From the NCBI GenBank assembly GCA_052274345.1, contig DAVZGP010000048.1:1-27941 (forward strand): a stretch of DNA of 27,941 nt, written 5' to 3'. The stretch comes from Clostridium_AD sp937920395 (lineage in GTDB: Bacteria > Bacillota > Clostridia > Clostridiales > Clostridiaceae). The number at the start of each line of letters is the position of its first letter. The first letter of the stretch is position 1. The notes under the pieces are model-generated. The model saw nothing but the letters and a program-made list of their open reading frames with translations, was not told where the DNA came from and ran no database searches. The translations under genes were made by a program, and so were the position numbers. Positions 1 to 8,751 of the stretch are shown one piece after another.

Positions 1-3
1 TAA

Positions 4-55
4 ATAACTATAAACAATTTTAAAATAAATAGTTGACTTTAACTAGCTGGTCTAA
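4..55 (+). repeat. 52-bp inverted repeat, left copy
   Basis: Read on the plus strand this copy begins ATAACTATAAAC and ends AGCTGGTCTAA. It matches, without a mismatch, the reverse complement of 27890-27941. Identity stops at 55/56 (g here, a in the other copy). The stop codon of the 918-aa recombinase-associated gene (52-54 on the minus strand) lies inside it. Both copies face inward. It may be the terminal sequence of the mobile module on the left, or simply the edge of a dispersed repeat at which an assembled contig stopped; the sequence alone does not decide. Confidence 0.95.
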
Positions 56-2808
56 GTAGTTTCTACTAACTTTAAGTATCTTTTTTTATCAATTACATTA
101 TTAATTTCATCACCAATAAAAAACTCTAAATCTGTCATTAATGGAACATATAATTTGTTTATACTTTCTATAGCTATTTCACGATCTAATTCACTTTCAG
201 CACATTCTAAATCGGCTAACACTTCATTGAACTTTCTTTCAAATTCATATATAAAGTATCTTAAAGCAATCATATAATCACAACCAATGCAACTTTTTCT
301 GTTATAAGGACACCATTTATTAGTTGCATTTTTTTCATTAAAGTTTTTAGATTTAATTCTATTTATTCCAAGTTCACTTTTTTTAGTTATTTTAAGTAGA
401 CACTTGGTTCTTTTTTCAATTCCATAGGAATTTTGGCCATAAAGTAATTCTTTTAAAAAACCTTCCTTATGCCCTTCATACTTTATAAAATTATTTATTT
501 CTATTTGCATTACGGATATTTTATTGCTTATAGTCTTAACATTTTTTTCTATTGTATAAGGTGTCATATTTAAGTTTTGAATATCCTTAATTTGTTCTTC
601 ATCAGATTTATTCAGAAAGTCATTATCTACTAATTTTAATAACGTATATGCTACACTTCCCATAGTCTCTGTAGCAAAAGCCATTACAGACGCTCTTGAT
701 ATATCCTTTTGTAAATATATTTTTGTGGTTTCTGCCAAAGCATCTTTAGTTGGAGTATGACCTCTAGCAACTTGTGCATAGTAATATGAATAAGCTAAAT
801 TTAATTCTTCTGCCTTTTCTTTAACCATTGATAAAAATCCTTTTGTCATTTTTATATTATTAAAACTATTACCTAAAATTTCTTCTAGGTCTATATTGAA
901 AATTTTTTTTAATAACCTTTGCATTTCTTTAGGTTCAGTGTAGCGCTGATTAAAGCAGTTTTGCTTATTTCTATAACATTTAATTTTACAGCAGTGAATT
1001 TGTCTATTAGCCTCATTTATACAAAGTAGTGTGGCAACTTCTTTTGCGAGAGAATCTGATATAATACAACTTAATTTTATATTGTTCTTACTAGCATTTA
1101 ATCTTAATCTTTCAGTTGTTTTTTCTAATCCTTTACATACAGTATTAGCAATTTCATCATTAATAGAGTTATCACTTTCGAGCCATTTTATAAATTGTTC
1201 TCCACCCGTAACGTCATCAAATTGTTTTAAATTAGGGGTAGGTAATTGAGTAATTAAATCCATCTTTCTCCACGCTAAGCAATAGTGCATAAAGATATAT
1301 GTAACGGAAGTTGATAGGTTCCAATTTCTATATAGTTTTTTTAAATTATCCTTGTTAGCAACTATTTCAATTAATTTAGTTAATAATGTAATAAATTGCT
1401 TCGTTGTATATGTTTCTGCAGTAGCTTTTTCTTTCCTATCTGTGATTTTAATTAAATCAAAACCTTTTTTATCGCTTAAATAATTAACAAATTGGATAAG
1501 AAAACTTCTATAATTATTGCTTTCATATGTTAGTATAATAAGTTTACTAAATAATTTGTTATTTTCTATATTATTTTTAGGTTCAAAATCATTTTTTATG
1601 TTATCTAAAATAATATTGTACAGTTTATAGGATCGGCTTACATAACTAAACGTTGAAACTTTCCGATTAGTATACTTAATAAACTCCCAATAGTATTTCA
1701 TAAATTTAGGATAATTATTTTCATTCTTATTTGGAAAATATTTTACTTTAACTATAACTCTGTCATACATACTTTTAGTATTGAAATATTCTAAATTGAA
1801 ATTTGAAATTTTTAAATATTTTTCAATATCATCTTTATTTATATAATTTTTGTTTTTATAAGTCCTAGTATTTATTCCGTGATTCCTGGCGTACCTGACA
1901 TCAAATGTAATATTTAATGCCCTGAAATATTCAGTACCTACATAATTATTTTTAAATTCCATAAATTCTTTGAATTCTTTCTGAGAAACATATATACCAC
2001 CTTTGTGTATCCATATAACTTTTACATCCGTAGATTTAAAGGTATATTCTATGTTCATGAATCCACTTTTATCATATTCCTGGATTCCTTTGAACTCAAC
2101 TAAACTTAAAAGTCGGTAATTTTTATTAAAATCTTCTTCACCTAATGATAAATATTCTTCAAAAGAAATATTTATCAATTTAACTTTTTTCTGCTTAATA
2201 TACTTTTTTAAGTTGCCAATGGCTTTATCTACAGTTTTTGTAGGATATAAAACTCTGTACTTAGTAAAATTGCCCAAAAAATTAGTATCCATAACTTGAA
2301 GCTTATTTTCTTTTATATACAGGAAAATTTTTTTCTCCCCAATAGCAAAACTATTACCTTTAAACATACTATTTACTTTGTGCAATAGTTCTTTTCCTGA
2401 TATACATTCTTTTTCTTTGATTTCATCAATTTCTGTTAAAATAGTAATTAAATCATTTTTGCTTATACAATTATCTTTTATATTAAATAAATCAATTCTA
2501 TATGTATTAAGTTTTCTAGATAACCTTGACCTGATTTTATCAAAAGTAGTTACGCCATTTCCCAAATATACATGTATCTTTTTAGCTGCAGATGTAACAT
2601 CTATACTGTTTTTAAATAATTCAACGGATCTATAAACATAATCTTTTTTTATATAACTAACATTGTTTTCTACATTAATGTTAATTCTTAAAGGATTGTC
2701 CTTTGATATGTTTTTTAAACTATATATTCTAAATTCCAACTTTAAATTTTTATTTATGTACTTGACACATTTTTCTAATGTAATATACGCGGCATTTAAT
2801 TCATTCAT
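52..2808 (-). CDS. 918-aa recombinase-associated protein, degenerate tyrosine-recombinase-like
   Basis: I do not recognise this as a named gene. Its start is ATG with AGGAG about 8 bases upstream, overlapping the end of the 444-aa recombinase gene, so the two are probably translated together. The C-terminal half resembles a damaged tyrosine recombinase: an AWRKMDLI motif supplies a possible box-I Arg514, and RGHTPTKDALAETTKIYL supplies Arg682, His684 and Tyr698 in the usual G-H...T..Y layout. I see no clear H-x-x-R box before it. Cysteine clusters occur at 606/607/611/618 and 833/840/843 (CPYNRKSCIGC), possible metal sites. The N-terminal ~450 residues show no motif I know. By position and size it could be the partner of the recombinase, as TnpB is of TnpA in Tn554-type elements, but this is inference. 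Confidence 0.6.
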   Translation of the reverse strand: MNELNAAYITLEKCVKYINKNLKLEFRIYSLKNISKDNPLRININVENNVSYIKKDYVYRSVELFKNSIDVTSAAKKIHVYLGNGVTTFDKIRSRLSRKLNTYRIDLFNIKDNCISKNDLITILTEIDEIKEKECISGKELLHKVNSMFKGNSFAIGEKKIFLYIKENKLQVMDTNFLGNFTKYRVLYPTKTVDKAIGNLKKYIKQKKVKLINISFEEYLSLGEEDFNKNYRLLSLVEFKGIQEYDKSGFMNIEYTFKSTDVKVIWIHKGGIYVSQKEFKEFMEFKNNYVGTEYFRALNITFDVRYARNHGINTRTYKNKNYINKDDIEKYLKISNFNLEYFNTKSMYDRVIVKVKYFPNKNENNYPKFMKYYWEFIKYTNRKVSTFSYVSRSYKLYNIILDNIKNDFEPKNNIENNKLFSKLIILTYESNNYRSFLIQFVNYLSDKKGFDLIKITDRKEKATAETYTTKQFITLLTKLIEIVANKDNLKKLYRNWNLSTSVTYIFMHYCLAWRKMDLITQLPTPNLKQFDDVTGGEQFIKWLESDNSINDEIANTVCKGLEKTTERLRLNASKNNIKLSCIISDSLAKEVATLLCINEANRQIHCCKIKCYRNKQNCFNQRYTEPKEMQRLLKKIFNIDLEEILGNSFNNIKMTKGFLSMVKEKAEELNLAYSYYYAQVARGHTPTKDALAETTKIYLQKDISRASVMAFATETMGSVAYTLLKLVDNDFLNKSDEEQIKDIQNLNMTPYTIEKNVKTISNKISVMQIEINNFIKYEGHKEGFLKELLYGQNSYGIEKRTKCLLKITKKSELGINRIKSKNFNEKNATNKWCPYNRKSCIGCDYMIALRYFIYEFERKFNEVLADLECAESELDREIAIESINKLYVPLMTDLEFFIGDEINNVIDKKRYLKLVETT

Positions 2809-2813
2809 TTATA

Positions 2814-4148
2814 TTAACTCCTATCAGTATTTAAATTATTATATACATTTTTTTTAATAGGGTCATAAAGTTTGTCTTGACACTTTCTTATACCTTCCTT
2901 TGTTGATAAAGCAAAAGGGTAGTCATCTTGGCTTTCTATATCTTTATGTGCCATATAATATTGCACCAAACGTCTATTAGGTTCTACTGTTTCTATAAGT
3001 TGTTTGTAGTAATGCCTTAATGAGTGTGGTGTTATTTTATTATTAGATAAAATCTGTTCTTCGCTTATAGCATCTTTATTTCCTAACGTAACTTCTTCTT
3101 TAATAGCTTTATCTAATAATTTATTTAGCTCATTAAACCTTCTAAGATAAGTTTTAACCGACATAGCATATCCTTTTTGATCTATAAATAATGCTCCGTA
3201 TTTGTGAGGATATAGTCCCTTAGATTTTAAGTAATGCATATGATTTTCATAATATGTGTAAAGTATTTTAGCACACCCAGGGTATATCGGAACATTCCTT
3301 TTAGTTTTTATATTACCTGTCATTTTATTATCTGAACGTAAAATTGCATCATAATTTAAATCAACGTATGCTCCAAAATCCTTATTTTTTTCAAAACCTT
3401 TAAGTCTACCTTCGTGCATTTGAACTATATCTCCAACCCTTAAACCCCAATAAGCACCGAGTGCTATCCCAAAGGTGAGCATAGGGTCAGTTTCTTGTGA
3501 TAATTCTATTAATTTAGAAATAATGTAATTACTTGCGTTTACTACCTTTTCTCTAGTTTTTATTCTTGTAGATACATTTGGAGTTACTATATCTGTTAAT
3601 CTCTTTACTTCCGTAGATGTTTTACCAATTTTTGATTTTTTTGATACTGTTTCAAATATAAAGTCTTTGTCCTTGATATGTTTCATTTTGAACATCTTTT
3701 TATATGTATTTTTCTCTGTTTTCCACCATAACCAATATACAAAATGACTTATTGCATAAGTTGCTCGGTTTGCTGTTTCTTTTGATTTCCATTCTCTGTC
3801 TTTATCATTAGGTAAAGTACCTTGTGAAAATTTATCTAAAAATTCTTCAACTATTTTTAGCGTTAAATTTTCAATATTACGTAGCGGAGTTTCACTATCG
3901 TTATATATAAAATTTAGAAATCTAATTATAAAAGTCAAATGAAAGTTTTTTATTGTATTTAAGGACTTATCTCTTAAAGTGAAATCTCCCATCTTATCAG
4001 TAAGATAATAAGTAAAAGGACTCACTTTATCTTTACTTCTCTCAAATATACAAGTAGAATATGTCAGTTCATTATTTATAGGTACATTTAATGTTAAATA
4101 AAAGAAATCATATCTTTTACTACTTTTTATTAATTTTAATTTACTCAA
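2814..4148 (-). CDS. Tyrosine recombinase / integrase (444 aa)
   Basis: Site-specific recombinase of the phage-integrase superfamily, expected to cut and rejoin DNA through a covalent 3'-phosphotyrosine. The catalytic set is visible: Arg237 in GLRVGDIVQ, His375 and Arg378 in HSLRHYY, His401 in MAHKDIESQ and the nucleophile Tyr410 nine residues later. The first ~170 residues would hold the SAM-like core-binding domain. The start is TTG, 7 bases after AGGAG; a TATAAT box at about 4200 on the minus strand could be its promoter. It directly adjoins the truncated M42 peptidase gene and leads into the 918-aa gene, so it is likely the enzyme that moved this module. Catalysis looks intact. Whether it belongs to the Tn554 TnpA group or to an integrative-element integrase is unsettled. 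Confidence 0.88.
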   Translation of the reverse strand: MSKLKLIKSSKRYDFFYLTLNVPINNELTYSTCIFERSKDKVSPFTYYLTDKMGDFTLRDKSLNTIKNFHLTFIIRFLNFIYNDSETPLRNIENLTLKIVEEFLDKFSQGTLPNDKDREWKSKETANRATYAISHFVYWLWWKTEKNTYKKMFKMKHIKDKDFIFETVSKKSKIGKTSTEVKRLTDIVTPNVSTRIKTREKVVNASNYIISKLIELSQETDPMLTFGIALGAYWGLRVGDIVQMHEGRLKGFEKNKDFGAYVDLNYDAILRSDNKMTGNIKTKRNVPIYPGCAKILYTYYENHMHYLKSKGLYPHKYGALFIDQKGYAMSVKTYLRRFNELNKLLDKAIKEEVTLGNKDAISEEQILSNNKITPHSLRHYYKQLIETVEPNRRLVQYYMAHKDIESQDDYPFALSTKEGIRKCQDKLYDPIKKNVYNNLNTDRS

Positions 4149-4311
4149 AACCTTACTCCTTTGTTTTTACGATTTACAGATTTACTACTCTAATACAATT
4201 ATACCATACTTTTATTTTTACTTATAAATAATTTTTAGTAAAAACTTATAAAGTTAGTTATATAATATATTATAGTTCGATTTATAATATATGTATATTA
4301 ATACAATGCTA
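4149..4311 (-). promoter_or_regulatory. Element end and promoter of the recombinase operon
   Basis: This AT-rich stretch lies between the M42 gene break and the recombinase start. On the minus strand it carries GGTATAAT with no good -35 box, then AAAGGAG before the TTG start. The mobile-element edge should fall near 4312-4325, where the peptidase reading frame departs from family sequence. I see no copy of the 52-bp repeat here, so the two ends of the module are not obviously alike. Confidence 0.45.
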
Positions 4312-5097
4312 TGAGATACTCATACATACACTGTATTCAGAAGAATTTTGATCAAGACCTGGGCAACCCATATCTACAGATATAAATTCTTTAGTTTTTT
4401 CAGGTATGGCTGCTGAGGCACCGTGTCCAACTTCTTCATAATTGCTAATAAATATATTTGTAGTATATGGAAGTTTTATACCGTTATCTACTATATATTT
4501 GATTGCGTAAAGTAAGATTGCAACGCTAGCTTTATCATCTAGATGTCTGGATTTCACAAACCCTTTTTCAGTGAAAAGTGTCCTTGTATCAAAACAAATA
4601 AAGTCACCAACGCTTAAACCTAAATCCTCCACTTCTTTTTTTGTAGATATTTTCTCGTCAAGAATTACTTCCATATTTTCAGGGGTTCGCTTAAGTCCCC
4701 TAGCATCATCTCCGCTAATATGTACTGAAGGCTTTATGCTTTGAATAGTGCCTGTAAATGATTTACCATCAATTGTTTCTATAGTGCAATTTTCACCTTC
4801 TATTGAGTTCATCATATATCCACCAATAGGATCTATTGATAATGAACCAGTTGGATTGATTTTTTTTACCATTGCTCCAAGTGTATCAACATGTGCAGAA
4901 AGTGTTCTTTGAAAATCAATATTTTCACCAATTAATGTAGCTATAACGGCTCCTTTATTAGTAACATAATATGGTACGTTTAAAATATCAAGTTCTCCTT
5001 TTATGTACTCCATAATTTTCTCTGTAAAGCCAGAAGGACTTGGAATTGAAAGAATATTTTTTAAATAATATTTTATTTTAGTTTCATTATAATTCAA
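4309..5097 (-). pseudogene. M42-family glutamyl/leucyl aminopeptidase, 3'-truncated
   Basis: Members of this family (FrvX/YsdC type) are about 340-350 residue cytosolic di-metal aminopeptidases that form tetrahedral assemblies. Visible features, numbered from the upstream ATG at 5112, are SAHVDTLG (His74, Asp76), RHLDDKAS (bridging Asp192), NYEEVGHG (Glu226/Glu227) and VDMG (Asp247). The frame then ends in CMSIS at residue 267, so the family's last ~80 residues, with the C-terminal metal-binding His, are gone. The break coincides with the start of the recombinase module, so the gene was probably cut by its insertion. The ATG at 5112 lacks a Shine-Dalgarno; AGGAG falls just inside it and points to TTG at 5097 as the natural start (262 aa). 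Inactive enzyme expected. Confidence 0.87.
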
Positions 5098-5296
5098 ATT
5101 ATCACTCCTCATAAATAAGATTATTATAAGTATAATTTTACCATAGAAAATGCTAAATTAATACGATATTGTGGATTTAAAGTTAATACATAAGAAAAAG
5201 AAAAAGGTAAACGTAGCTTTTGGATATGGTTAGTAGCATATAGGAATATCGACTTCTTTGTAGTATACTATTTAGGAGTAGAAAAGGAGACTTTAT

Positions 5297-5638
5297 ATGA
5301 AAAAAAAGGCAATTATGATAATAGGAATTGTAATCTTATTTAGTCTATTTACTTTTAGTAGCTACTCATATATTAAAGTAAAACATTGGGACTCTTTAAT
5401 TTTGCCTGGAGTTAAAATTGAAAATGAAGATTTAACAGGTAAAACAAAAAAACAAGCACAAAAGATAATTAATGATAAATATTCAAGTAAGGTTATGAAG
5501 AAAAAAATTACTATAGTAACTGAGGATAAAAAGTATATATTCGATTATAAAATGATTGATGGAAAGTACAATGTTGAACAAGCAGTGCAGCAAGCATTAA
5601 GTTATGGAAAGGATAACATTTTATTAATATTAATTTAG
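5297..5638 (+). pseudogene. Remnant of VanW / L,D-transpeptidase-type cell-wall protein
   Basis: The 113-aa frame starts with a Lys-rich end and one hydrophobic segment (about residues 5-25: signal anchor), followed by LPGVKIENEDLTGKTKKQA and a short beta-rich stretch. This is the look of the peptidoglycan-binding-type domain that opens VanW or YkuD proteins in clostridia, normally 400 residues or longer. The reading ends after SYGKDN in a hydrophobic tail and stop. No continuation is found in other frames before the next gene at 5699, so most of the gene has been deleted. AGGAG 7 bases before ATG shows the start is native. It could still be made as a short membrane-anchored peptide. Confidence 0.6.
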
Positions 5639-5698
5639 TAACCCAGTAGATTAGCAAACTAAAGTGGAAATTTAAAAAAACTAAAGGAGCATTTTACT

Positions 5699-7255
5699 AT
5701 GAGTAACAGATTTTTAGGATCAATAAGAAAAGATTATAATAAAGATGTGGATAAAACAAGAAATTTTGAGAAGAGTAAGAAGTTTTTTAGTATGTCTGAA
5801 AGGAGCGAATACACATTAGATGACCAGACATGGGATGATTTAGATATGAATAAGGTGTATGGAAAGCTGGATAGATCATATAGTAGCCCTGGAGAAGCAT
5901 CTTTATACTCGATGCTTAGAAATCCCTTAATGAAGGAAGAAAAGTTAAAAGCAAGAGGGAAATTAATTAATTCTATTAAAGAAAACAGTAAACTTCGGGA
6001 AACTCTTCAGTGTATTTTTTTTGTATTAAATAGTGATACTAAGAATAGTTTTTTAGATATGATTGAAACTGATCTTATCATAAATAGGCCTAAATATTAT
6101 GTGTATACCATTTTAGGCAAGGTATTGCCAGCAATAGCTATTTTATTTTCAATATTCGTAAATCCTAAATATATGATAGCATTATTTGCTATAAGTTCTA
6201 TAAATATGCTTATAAATTCAACAGAAGTAAGGGCAATTAAGTCTAATGGTATATTCTATTTGCAAAAGAACATTAAGGCAGCTAAAAAAATAGCAGGTAT
6301 AAATGATAAAGAAATTATTTATTACAAAGATAAGATAAAAACGCTTCTTAAAGGTATGAAAGATATAGATTTGAGTACAAAAACAATAGGGGTTATAAAT
6401 ATGTGGGGAGGTGCTTTTGAATTTATTTCTGTTATTTTTCTTTTAGAGGAAACAACTTATTACTCTATATCTCATAAAATAAAAAGAGAAAAAGAAAGAT
6501 TAATGGAGCTTTACTACATTGTTGGAGAATTGGAAGCATTAATCTCAATTTCAGGTTATGAACATAATTTAAAAGAGCAGTTTGTAAAACCTAAATTTAT
6601 AAAGGATGTTACTTTGAATATAAAGGATGGAGTACATCCTCTTATAGAAAATGCAGTTCCTAACTCAATTAATATAAAAAAAGGAGGAATTGTGCTTACA
6701 GGAACAAATATGGCAGGTAAATCTACCTTTTTAAGAATGATGGGAGTAAATATAATCTTGGCGCAAAGTTTTAATTTTGTATTGGCTAAAGAGTATGAGG
6801 CACCTTTCTTTAACATAGTTTCATCAATTAGTCCTAATGATGATTTAACAAAGGGAAAGAGTTTCTTTATGGCGGAGGTAGAATCAATTCAACGAATAAT
6901 TAAAGCTCTAGATAAGGAAGCACCTGTATTTTGCCCTATTGATGAGATATTTAGGGGTACAAATCCAATTGAGAAAATTTCTATGTCAGCTGCTATATTA
7001 ACGTATATAAACAATGGAAAAAGTATTTCTATTGTAGCTACCCATGATAGAGAATTAGTTGATATTTTAAAAGTGAATTATGAGTTCTACTACTTTAGTG
7101 AAAAAGTAGATAATCACAAGGGGTTAAGTTTTGATTATAAGATTAAAAAGGGAGTTTCTCAGACAAGAAATGCTATTAAACTTCTAGAATACATGCATTA
7201 TCCAAAAGCAATAACTGATGCAGCATATAAAAGAGCTGAGACAATAGAAAAATAG
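5699..7255 (+). CDS. MutS-like ATPase, membrane-associated subfamily
   Basis: A 518-aa protein with the MutS/ABC-type ATPase domain at its C-terminus: Walker A GTNMAGKS (335-342), a FMAEVESIQ stretch, Walker B with Asp415-Glu416 in PIDEIFRGTN, and a final ATHDRELV switch. The mismatch-recognition and connector domains of MutS (about 860 aa) are missing, as are the Smr nuclease and long arm of MutS2. Residues about 133-173 form two hydrophobic segments and 230-250 a third, so it is probably membrane bound. Such MutS homologues are common in Clostridia and Bacteroidetes, but I know of no firm function, and mismatch repair should not be assumed. AAAGGAG precedes ATG. The gene ends 11 bases before trmL. 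Confidence 0.8.
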   Translation: MSNRFLGSIRKDYNKDVDKTRNFEKSKKFFSMSERSEYTLDDQTWDDLDMNKVYGKLDRSYSSPGEASLYSMLRNPLMKEEKLKARGKLINSIKENSKLRETLQCIFFVLNSDTKNSFLDMIETDLIINRPKYYVYTILGKVLPAIAILFSIFVNPKYMIALFAISSINMLINSTEVRAIKSNGIFYLQKNIKAAKKIAGINDKEIIYYKDKIKTLLKGMKDIDLSTKTIGVINMWGGAFEFISVIFLLEETTYYSISHKIKREKERLMELYYIVGELEALISISGYEHNLKEQFVKPKFIKDVTLNIKDGVHPLIENAVPNSINIKKGGIVLTGTNMAGKSTFLRMMGVNIILAQSFNFVLAKEYEAPFFNIVSSISPNDDLTKGKSFFMAEVESIQRIIKALDKEAPVFCPIDEIFRGTNPIEKISMSAAILTYINNGKSISIVATHDRELVDILKVNYEFYYFSEKVDNHKGLSFDYKIKKGVSQTRNAIKLLEYMHYPKAITDAAYKRAETIEK

Positions 7256-7266
7256 GAGGATTAACA

Positions 7267-7734
7267 ATGAATTTAAATATAGTATTATTTCAACCGGAAA
7301 TTCCACAAAACACCGGAAATATAGGAAGAACATGTGTGTTAACAGATTGCAAACTTCATCTTATAAAACCTTTAGGATTTAGTTTAGAGGAGAAACAACT
7401 AAAAAGAGCAGGATTAGATTACTGGCCTTATTTAGAGTTAGAGTTACACGAGTCATATGAAGAACTACGTGAAAAATATAAGGATTCAACTTTCTATTTC
7501 TCTACAACAAAGGCATCAAATTTCTACACAGACGTAGAATATAAAGAAGGAGATTTTATAGTTTTCGGGAGAGAGTCGTCAGGACTTCCAGATAGGGTTA
7601 GAGAGAGTGATCCTACGAGATGTATAAAAGTACCTATGATAAGTAGCACAACTAGGTCACTTAATCTTTCAAACACAGTAGCCATAGTGGCGTATGAGGC
7701 ACTTAGGCAGATAGGATTTAAAGACATGAAATAA
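7267..7734 (+). CDS. trmL: tRNA (cytidine/uridine 34-2'-O)-methyltransferase TrmL
   Basis: SPOUT-class methyltransferase that uses S-adenosylmethionine to 2'-O-methylate the wobble base of tRNA-Leu isoacceptors. At 155 aa it has full family length. The three conserved blocks are present: QNTGNIGR near the N-terminus, the FGRESSGLP loop, and the C-terminal trefoil-knot sequence SLNLSNTVAIVAYEALRQ. A strong AGGAGG site overlaps the end of the MutS-like gene, implying co-transcription. Confidence 0.92.
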   Translation: MNLNIVLFQPEIPQNTGNIGRTCVLTDCKLHLIKPLGFSLEEKQLKRAGLDYWPYLELELHESYEELREKYKDSTFYFSTTKASNFYTDVEYKEGDFIVFGRESSGLPDRVRESDPTRCIKVPMISSTTRSLNLSNTVAIVAYEALRQIGFKDMK

Positions 7735-7775
7735 GGTACGTTTAAATTTATAAGAAAGATGAGGAGGCATACGGT

Positions 7776-8699
7776 ATGGAACATATTTATGATACTATAA
7801 TTATTGGTGGTGGACCTGCAGGGTTATCCGCTGGACTTTATGCATCAAGATCAAGAATGGATACTTTATTAATAGAAAGAGCTGAGTTTGGTGGACAGGT
7901 GGCTACAACTAATGAAATTGATAATTATCCAGGATCAATTGAAAATTGTACAGGAGCAACACTTAGCAAACGTATGAAGGAGCAAGCAGAAGAGTTCGGA
8001 ACTAAATTTACAAGTGAAGAGGTATTGGAAGTTGAACTTGAAGGTGATATTAAAGCAATTAAATGCAAGAATAAAATTTATAAAACTAAAACTATTATAA
8101 TAGCATCAGGAGCAGCGCCTAGACTTGGCGGTTTTAAAAACGAAACAGAATTAAGAGGTAAAGGAGTTTCTTATTGTGCAACTTGCGATGCTGACTTTTT
8201 TGAAGATTTAGACATTGCAGTAATAGGCGGAGGAGATTCAGCTATATCTGAAGCTATATATCTTGCTAAATTTGGTAAAATAGTTACTGTAATACACAGA
8301 AGAAGCGAACTCAGAGCTGTTAAGTCACTTCAAGAGAAGGCTTTTAAAAACCCAAAGATAAAGTTTATTTTGGATTCTGTAGTTGAAGAAGCTAAAGGCA
8401 AAGAAATGCTGGAGAGCTTAGTACTTAAAAATGTTAAAACTGGTGAATTCAGTGAATTAAAAGCTGATGGATGTTTTGTATTTGTAGGATATCTTCCAAT
8501 ATCTGAATTATATAATGAGAAAATTACTATGAACGAGCGTGGTGACGTCATAACTGATGAAAATATGAGAACTAATATACCAGGGGTATATGCAGCAGGT
8601 GACATAAGGGTGAAGTTATTAAGACAAGTAATCACAGCCTCGGCAGATGGAGCAATTGCTGCTACTGATGCTGAGCATTACATTGAAAATAAAGCATAG
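7776..8699 (+). CDS. trxB: NADPH-thioredoxin reductase
   Basis: Flavoenzyme that passes electrons from NADPH through FAD and a Cys pair to thioredoxin. Visible: FAD-binding GGGPAGLSAGLYASR (11-25), redox-active CATC (Cys134, Cys137), the NAD(P)H fold GGGDSAISEA (151-160) with HRRSELRA (174-181), whose Arg pair is typical of NADPH use, and the C-terminal GDIRVKLLRQV FAD motif. The intact nucleotide site argues against the ferredoxin- or deazaflavin-linked variants found in some clostridia. 307 aa is normal. AGGAGG precedes ATG. The next two genes, a thioredoxin and a GrdA homologue, follow the trxB-trxA-grdA order of glycine reductase loci, so this reductase probably feeds that pair. Confidence 0.95.
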   Translation: MEHIYDTIIIGGGPAGLSAGLYASRSRMDTLLIERAEFGGQVATTNEIDNYPGSIENCTGATLSKRMKEQAEEFGTKFTSEEVLEVELEGDIKAIKCKNKIYKTKTIIIASGAAPRLGGFKNETELRGKGVSYCATCDADFFEDLDIAVIGGGDSAISEAIYLAKFGKIVTVIHRRSELRAVKSLQEKAFKNPKIKFILDSVVEEAKGKEMLESLVLKNVKTGEFSELKADGCFVFVGYLPISELYNEKITMNERGDVITDENMRTNIPGVYAAGDIRVKLLRQVITASADGAIAATDAEHYIENKA

Positions 8700-8751
8700 A
8701 AATTTGTTAGTTTTATTACAATCAAAATAAAATTTTAGGAGGGCATTAGTA

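Noticed and set aside
1031..2857. Small plus-strand frames opposite the recombinase-associated gene
   Set aside because: They lie wholly or mostly within the 918-aa gene on the other strand, lack ribosome sites and resemble no family; they are coding shadows.
5297..5698. Simple frameshift in the cell-wall gene
   Set aside because: Other frames after 5610 hold no continuation of the protein before the next gene at 5699; a deletion fits better.
7776..8699. Ferredoxin- or deazaflavin-dependent thioredoxin reductase
   Set aside because: The GGGDSA and HRR nucleotide-binding motifs are intact, which points to NADPH.
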